Source: Thamnaconus septentrionalis (lineage: Eukaryota > Chordata > Actinopteri > Tetraodontiformes > Monacanthidae). From it: 64,000 nucleotides of DNA. The DNA lies in assembly GCA_009823395.1 (NCBI GenBank), contig CM020514.1, positions 9,548,966 to 9,612,965 of the forward strand, written 5' to 3'. Numbering within the stretch: position 1 is the stretch's first letter; each line of letters opens with the position of its first letter. The notes beneath the pieces are model-generated. The model saw nothing but the letters and a program-made list of their open reading frames with translations. It ran no database searches and had not been told where the DNA came from. Made by a program: the position numbers and the translations under genes. Shown here piece after piece: positions 57,770 to 64,000 of this stretch.

Positions 57770-58080
57770 AGTTGCTATTAAATGTGATGACCGTGAATTC
57801 CTAGCCTTTAGTTAACTGTCCTCCCTGTTAGCCTGACTTTACATTAGCGAATAAATGCAGAGCACTGAAGGAATCATTTTCCCTAACCTGATTAAAGAGA
57901 TTTTCTGTTAAGGATTTCACTTTAGAGGATCTCATTCCATGGGAAAGAGTTTCAATTGGCTGTTGGTACTCACAAGATAGGAATTTTCATTAGTTAGTGT
58001 AGCATTCCTGCAGCATCAATATAAATCAGTCACCTTGACAGTGCAAATCCTCAGTCCCGCATCCTAACCCTGACTGTGAT
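57770..58080. promoter_or_regulatory. Candidate conserved regulatory element
   Basis: About 310 bp free of simple repeats or transposon signs, with evenly spaced factor-like words: CATTCCATGG and GCATTCCTGC (TEAD-type), AGATAGGAA (GATA-type), CCTGATTAAAGAG, TTTCAATTGGC and CATTAGTTAG. This texture is typical of vertebrate conserved non-coding elements. The call is inference. Confidence 0.25.
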
Positions 58081-58419
58081 ACTGCCGTTGGGAAAATTCT
58101 CACCGCAGTCGCAGTGGCGAACTGGCCACCAGGGTGTCAACAGACCGGCATGAAAGGAAAAAGAAAAGTTTTTAGAATGAATTTGAGTTTGACAAAGCTT
58201 CCTCCCACCCTCCCTGCCTCCCCCTTTGAGCATTACATAAAATTGTTTGTCGCTGTCTCTCGGCGTGAAATGAGCTGATTGGACGTCTGCAAACAATAAA
58301 AGTGGAGACAAACCTTCATCTGTGGGTCGCGCCTCTGCCTCTCTGCTTGATCCTGACTTGAAGGCCATTGGCTTTGATCAGTGTGGGAGCGGAGGACAGA
58401 CCCCCCGCTGTCCGCTCAT

Positions 58420-58690
58420 GTCGACAAACGGCACACCTAATAGTCTCAATCTTGGCCACTTTGGAGGCCGCCGCCGCCCCGCTTGCAGCTCGCTGAGCGC
58501 CGCATTGACGCAGTTAATGAGAAAATGTGCAGCAGGGGAAAGATGGCGAGAATTACATCTTGCCGGACGAGCTGAGAAATCTATAAACAATTCCGCGGGA
58601 AGCGGCCAGACTTCCTGCTTTCCCTGACAGCGAGGCAGACCGTACCCTTGAAAAGTAAACAAGAAACGATGAGGCTTCACTTATTTATTC
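58420..58690. promoter_or_regulatory. Candidate regulatory patch
   Basis: Repeat-free segment with CAGTTAATGAG, AAGATGGCGAGAATTACATC (a YY1-like word beside an ATTA core) and AAATCTATAAACAATTCCGC. Function is inferred only. Confidence 0.2.
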
Positions 58691-59040
58691 ATAAAGTTGT
58701 TCCCTGTTTTTTTTCTTTTTTTGCTGTTGTTGTTGTTGTTTTTTTTTCTCCCTCCACCCTTCTTCCACTCCGCTTGGGTTGACTTAGACGTTACCTTGAA
58801 TTGCTAACATCGTGTGCTAATATAGCGTATAATGTGACACTAAATATGCAAATCGGTACAGCGCAACACCTGATTTCACATCTGAGTGTCAAAGTGCCAT
58901 CTGTGGGGTCACCTGGTGGCCCCCGGACTGATGTCACGGCAAGTGCGAGACAGAAACATGCAAGCGGGGCGGAAGGGAGGCGAGTGGAGGTGATGGGAGG
59001 GTAGCAGGGAGGTCAAACTGCTCACCCCAGTACGCCGAGC

Positions 59041-59054
59041 CCACAAGGGGGCAA
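59041..59054 (+). promoter_or_regulatory. CTCF-like motif
   Basis: CCACAAGGGGGCAA matches the CTCF core at 12 of 14 positions. Confidence 0.25.
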
Positions 59055-61884
59055 GGGGATTAACTTTTAAAACACATTTGGAAAGTAGAAATTCATAAGT
59101 GGTGCGTGTCTGAAATGAAAAACCCCACCTGCCACGACAGATGGAGCGTTTTTCTGGATTTATCTCACACATCTGTCCGGTAAAGAACTCATAGGAAGGG
59201 GGAGGCAGGAAGTTGCGAGGTAATTGCGAGTACAATTTGAAAGCGGGCCAATCAAATTTGTTAACCTTGCCTTGTTCAAGGACGGAAACAAGTGAAGCCA
59301 AGTTGTGTTGCAGACCCTTCCATTGTTCGTTTTTGGTAATAATAATAAAAAATAATTAGTGGTGGGACTTGATTAGAAATGTATTGAATAAATGCATCTT
59401 CTTCAGGTGGTTTTATAGGGGCGGTTTACCAGTCATCTTCGTGGAAAGATTCTGAACAAATGAAAGCGCTGCCGATTGAAGGTTGGCAAGATGGACGAGT
59501 GAGAATTCTGAAAGTGTTTATCCGATTTCTTTCTCCGCTGTCAAGAAGGACATCAGGACTGGTAGGATGATTGAGCAGAGGAGCAGGAGGACGAGCGGCA
59601 AAGGTTTCTGCTGGCAGATGTGTGGTTCTGCTTGTGTGAATGTTTGTCCGACACATATTTGCGCGTGAGGGGGGGTGGGCGGGGGGTGACGGATGACAGC
59701 CCGTTTGTCACCAGAGTCGCACTTTATTGCTCTTGTGTGGCGCCGCAGATGGATGTCTCTCAAGCGCTGCGGCGACGATGCCAATTCAGCAACCGGCACA
59801 GATGCAGGGTGCAGATTTAAGTCCTCGTAGCCTGACTTCACCGACCGAACTTCTGTTTCTGGACGTTTCCTGCTAATAGGAAGACTGCCTGTGGGCCACC
59901 TTTGGATGTTTTATATTTCCCCAAGTTGCCTGTTGTTGTCAGGCAGAGTCTTTAATATTACTGACCCATATTATACCGATATACAGGTCTTTTTTTCCTC
60001 GAGCAGAACAGCCTCAATGGTTTAAAAAAAAAAACGAAAAAGATTTAGCCCTCTAAAATTCAAGGAGCTTTGTCGTGTTTGCGTGAGGAAAACAAGGTGG
60101 AAAATCTGGATGGGAAGTGTCCTTTGTGGCATTGTGAAAAAAACCATGGAACATTTTGTTTTAGCACAAACCTTTCGAAAAAGTAGAGCAGGCGAAGGAG
60201 GTTGGGCTCCTTAAGACACATGTTATTGACACAGACAGACATATTATTGTTGGTAAATTTGATTTTTCATAATGCAGGACCTTTAATGCAGCTCAGTGCA
60301 GCATAAGGTCGTGCCTGTCAGAATCAGTTGACTCAAACACACAGTGTGGTAAATATATTTTCCAATCAGTAATTACTGAAACGGTCTCATGCAGAAGCTA
60401 ATGGAGATTGTTTTTTCTCATTCTGTATTTTTTTTTTTTATTCCTTTGCAAAATCTGCTTGGAAATGGCTGCGTGAATGCATAGCTTGGTATGGGGGTGG
60501 GGGTGGGGTCGAATGTTGCGCTTTTGCAGGCTGCAAGACTTGAGACTCGGCCGCTGCGGTGGAACACGTGTCACACCTGGTTTGCGTTGATCTGTGTTGT
60601 TGCGGTGACCTCTCGGTCTCCAAGCAACGCGCTCGTCGCTCCGGCTAATGGCCCCCTCAGCTATCGGGGCCCCTGCCGCATCAGCCGCAAATGGAGCATC
60701 CCCTCCTCTAAAGCTCCCCTCAAGCCCCTCTAGACAATGGTTGTATTCCTGGTTGTCATCCCTCTGTTATTAAGAAAGCTTCGGAAATCCTCTCTTGCGC
60801 CCCCCACCCCAAAAACAAAACCGCACACGCCGATACAACACTAATCTCTCTCTCGCGGTCTCTAATGGAAAGGATTCAGATGAGTAGCTCGGGGGAAAGA
60901 AAGCGCTAAGCCAGCGAGCGCAGAGAGTGAAGGTGGCGCACTCTGGGAGCAAGGACACGGGCAGAGGGGAGCAAAAAAAAAAAGGGGGTAAAGAGCAGAG
61001 TCGGTTTTTTTAGAAGACGGCGGCGGCGCGAGAGCGAGGGAAAAAAGCCCAAGTAAGACGGGTGGGAGTTGAAATAGAACACGAGGACTGGAAGAGGAAG
61101 CGCGGCAGAATGGAAGCGAGCCGCCGGGCTCACCGGTCTCATTTCGCTCGCCGCTCGAAGCCGGAGAAACACTTTTTCAGAATTTATTCACACCTACACA
61201 ATCTGGGATTACGGCTCCAATCCGCTCACAATGTCGGCCCGGCGGCGAGGTTCTGACTTGTCTGTGGCGCCCGTGCACGCATCCGGCCGGCTGGTTGCAC
61301 GGACGGTCCGTATTCCGAGGTGTGAGGTTGCTGGACGTACACGACGGGTTACTTCCGGTTGCGGGAAGTCAGCTTTACAAACTGACTCATTAGCATCTCG
61401 CCGGCTTTTCTCGCGCTTGAAGCGGCTTTGCATCGAAAGAAGTAAGCCGGGTGCTAGACAATGGTAGTAAAAAAAAACTTTTTTGCAGTGCATGTTGGTA
61501 GCAGCCGGCACAATTTGTCGGTTGGCTGCGTTTGGATGTTACTTATTTGTTCGTAACTGGAGCTGCAGATTTCCATAGCATTTTTTTGGCGGGGGGATTG
61601 TCCTGGAAACAGACTCAGCACACCAAGCAAGTAAAGCTGCAGCTTTACAATGGAGTCAACGTCTCCATCAGATGTGTTTGGCATTGCGGGACAGTGCCAA
61701 AGGAATGAGGTCCGAGCCGCTGACCTGTCTTTGTTGGGGAGATTTTTGGCACATCTGCCACAGAGAACGTCATTACTTCTTTTTGAGTCTTTAAATCGTA
61801 ATAAATTTAATCGTAATCGTCATGAATTTAACTCAATTCATTTGTGCACAGCTGGTTTTGCAAAAACAGTGAAATGTTGATTGC

Positions 61885-61932
61885 AACTCGACGTTTCTTC
61901 TCTCATCTGAAAGGCTTCTTCAGTTCTGAAAA
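61885..61932 (-). mobile_element. Short remnant of a common teleost repeat
   Basis: The minus strand reads ACTGAAGAAGCCTTTCAGAT followed by GAGAGAAGAAACGTCG. This is close to an ACTGAAGAAGCCTCTTGGAT-GAGAGG-GAAACGTC segment that I recall as frequent in fish genomes and associated with retroelements, perhaps Penelope-like. Only about 50 bp is recognisable, and assignment is from memory. Confidence 0.45.
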
Positions 61933-62774
61933 ATGTTGGAGAATTCCATGTATTTAAGCTGTTGTTTGAAAACAAGAAAGGTTTTTTTTTTGTACAGTTT
62001 ATTTTGTTGTCTTGTGAAACAGCATGCCTTCGTCATTGGCTGAGTACAGCTGCAAAACCTCACAAGTCTTGATTCTGATCCGACAATACAAAAGAAAAAT
62101 ATTTTTCCTTTCTTCCATCTTGTGAAAAATCTGATCTTTGCCGCTGAAAAGGGAGAAAAACAGAGTCTGGTCACCGGGATGCATGTGGTGTAAGTCCTGC
62201 TGTAGACAGCGCGCGTACACTTCGCGGCGCATCTGAGACTCGAGCGCCGCCCCTTCTCTCCCCTGCCGCTGTCCTACGTGCGTGTGTGGATCCAGCGCAC
62301 CCGTATTTAGGAGTGCGTGGGCTGGAGGAGTGCAGCAAAGGTCACCGCTGGATGTAAATGAGTCCGGTGATTCAGCCGATCCAAACGTAGGCCGCGCGTT
62401 GAGTTATGTAAAAAGGCCGCGTTCAGAGGTGGCAGCCGCAGCTCGCTGCGCCTGCACCCGGGGTCAAGCAAATGGGTTTTTAAAACAAAGACAGAAATAT
62501 CGGCTTTTCCGCTTTCGGAGCGACCCCGTACTTGATCCGCCGACTCCGGTGAATTATGCGGCAGACTGCAGGAGGCTAAACACAAGCAAGGTTTTTTAGG
62601 ACGCGCTTCTGTTAGCTTGCGCCGGCTCATACGTCGCGTTTCATCGTCTCACGTTCATTATAAAGTTGGAAATCGTTGCAATGCACCTTTAACCTGTTAA
62701 CTAGGTCAATTATTACTCATTTTATTTTTGCCGTAGCCCACAAGGATTGAATTACAACTGTTCCAGCCTGAGGC

Positions 62775-62779
<5 letters not shown>

Positions 62780-62807
<28 letters not shown>
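62780..62807 (+). repeat. (GCT)9 trinucleotide repeat
   Basis: About nine GCT/CTG units, followed by a pyrimidine tract. CTG repeats are unstable in vertebrates, but this tract is short and not in a recognised exon. Confidence 0.95.
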
Positions 62808-63183
62808 TTTCTTTCTTTTTCTTTTTTAAAAGAAAAAACATTTCTCTCTATTAGTCACTCACGCAAATATGCAAACACTGCTCCTGCTTTTAACGAAATT
62901 AGATTTGCAACGGGGGTGTGAATGTAAATTCGGCACTGTATGATTATAAGGCAAGATAATTCGCCCACCTCCACAGAGAATGTTTCCTTTTTTGAAGTTG
63001 CGTTCAGAGTCCTCGTCACTTCTTTGAGGTGAGCGTGGCTGAAATTACTGAGCTCCGGGAGGAGATGCAGCGCAACTGCTGTTTTCTTTTTCCCTTCCTC
63101 CACAGATTGTTACACATCCTCTGTATATTTACACCTGAGAGGTCTGCAAATCCCAAATTTCCACAGCGTAGATTTTAATTTGC

Positions 63184-63203
63184 AAAAAAAAAAAAAAAAA
63201 AAA
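63184..63203 (+). repeat. Poly-A run, 20 bp
   Basis: An uninterrupted A20 with no visible retroelement body. Confidence 0.9.
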
Positions 63204-63684
63204 GTAATCAAACGTGTATCAGAGAGCAGAGCGGGGAATTTGGAGGGAATATTAAAGTTGAAAGCAGACTTTAAGTGGTTCACTCCTGGGGTCAGCGTGC
63301 ATGCAGGAGCCAGATAGCTGTTGTTAAACAGGCTTTTCTCTGGATTTCAGCATGAAAGTCTCGGAGATCAAACGCCGCAGTAACGTGATTTGTCTCCAGA
63401 AAAAGATGCTGCGAGTGTGTTTGTGTTTGCGGACGGACGCCTGCTTCTCTCTGTTTCCGCCCGGGCGTCTCCTCCAAATGCGGCGCTCCGTTCTTTCACG
63501 TGCGCGGCGTGATGAGTGGGGACGGCGGGGGGGGGGCATCAATTAGATCTGGCCTGAGGAGCGCTCGCGATCCCGGCCGCGACATCCATTTGTTCTAATA
63601 CAAGACATCGCCACTCGCAAGAGGAGCTTGTAATGAACGCAGGTTATCAATCACACAGGTCACAAGTCGCAGAGATGTAAATAC

Positions 63685-63685
<1 letters not shown>

Positions 63686-63715
<30 letters not shown>
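63686..63715. repeat. (GT)n microsatellite, 30 bp
   Basis: A pure GT tract of 15 units near the right edge. Confidence 0.96.
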
Positions 63716-63716
<1 letters not shown>

Positions 63717-64000
63717 CTGTAATCGTGTTTCCATTACCACTGGCTCATTTTCAACACCCCCGCCCTCCTTCCCCGACAACAGAATCTCAGGACAGGAAGA
63801 GATGGAAATAATATCTGGCAAATGATTTGAGGTGCGCGCAGACGTACGTGCACACATGCACACGCAGCATTATACACATAGTGCATTATACGCCGACACC
63901 GTCTGCTCATTAAATCCTTTACATCGTGTCATCTCTGCGTCAGTGTGTAATGAGAATAATAAGAGAGACCGATGTGCGAAACAATACATGCAGTATTTTC

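Larger units (their letters stand above)
56568..61884. other. Non-coding DNA, no gene seen
   Basis: Holds two candidate regulatory patches, a CAAAA-type run near 57,586-57,607, a TTG run near 58,724-58,741, a CTCF-like match (12/14) at 59,041-59,054 and CpG-rich DNA at 60,960-61,400. No recognised exon. Confidence 0.55.
61933..64000. other. Non-coding DNA, no gene seen
   Basis: CpG-rich at 62,215-62,650 and 63,350-63,600, with GCT, poly-A and GT simple repeats. No recognised gene. Confidence 0.6.

Noticed and set aside
1..64000. CRISPR arrays, phage, operons or toxin-antitoxin modules
   Set aside because: No regularly spaced palindromic repeats, no close-packed same-strand frames and no ribosome-binding-site pattern are present. 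The repeat content is that of a vertebrate genome.

Overview
The window is 64 kb of vertebrate nuclear DNA, most likely from a percomorph-type teleost fish. I find no protein-coding gene, rRNA, tRNA gene, operon, phage, CRISPR array or bacterial feature that the sequence supports. The evidence for a fish is the repeat content: many long (CA)n tracts, a tRNA-derived SINE of a kind abundant in teleosts, a Tc1-type miniature transposon, two hAT-type miniature elements, a fossil Tc1 transposase and many short CpG-dense islets in otherwise AT-rich DNA. Open reading frames are short and unconvincing. The longest is low-complexity proline-rich translation across purine-rich DNA, and the next are isolated frames without recognisable domains.

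Layout. 1-3.5 kb: single-copy non-coding DNA with a CT microsatellite. 3.5-4.6 kb: a CpG- and purine-rich block with G-quadruplex-type runs and a CA/CG alternating tract. 4.6-13.6 kb: quiet AT-rich DNA with one candidate regulatory patch near 5.9 kb, a (CA)n at 7.7 kb and a CpG-rich patch at 11.5-12.3 kb followed by an octamer and a DR1 nuclear-receptor motif. 13.7-14.1 kb: dead Tc1 transposase. 17.2-17.7 kb: a SINE fragment, two strong CTCF-like motifs and a retroelement-like tail. 19.1-21.8 kb: two copies of an unnamed interspersed repeat (third copy at 34.6 kb). 24.4-25.1 kb: a diverged local duplication. 26.9-28.2 kb: a hAT-like miniature element and an old SINE. 29.2-29.8 kb: a TIR element inserted in a GA microsatellite. 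32.2-32.5 kb: a hAT miniature element with a diverged 8-bp target duplication. 36.8-36.9 kb: a tight cluster of five TAATTA sites. 42.4 kb: a (CA)41 tract. 45.3-45.9 kb: a Tc1 miniature element nested inside another inverted-repeat element. 56.2-56.6 kb: a full-length SINE with a perfect 13-bp target-site duplication. The remainder is single-copy AT-rich DNA broken by CpG islets.

Interpretation. A 64-kb gene-free stretch with non-repetitive patches rich in homeodomain-type and other factor motifs fits a gene desert or a giant intron near a developmental regulator. This is inference: no flanking exon is visible and conservation cannot be measured from one sequence. Nothing points to a new biochemical system. 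The most informative items are the nested and dated transposon insertions, the unnamed three-copy repeat, the TAATTA cluster and the small set of CTCF-like sites.
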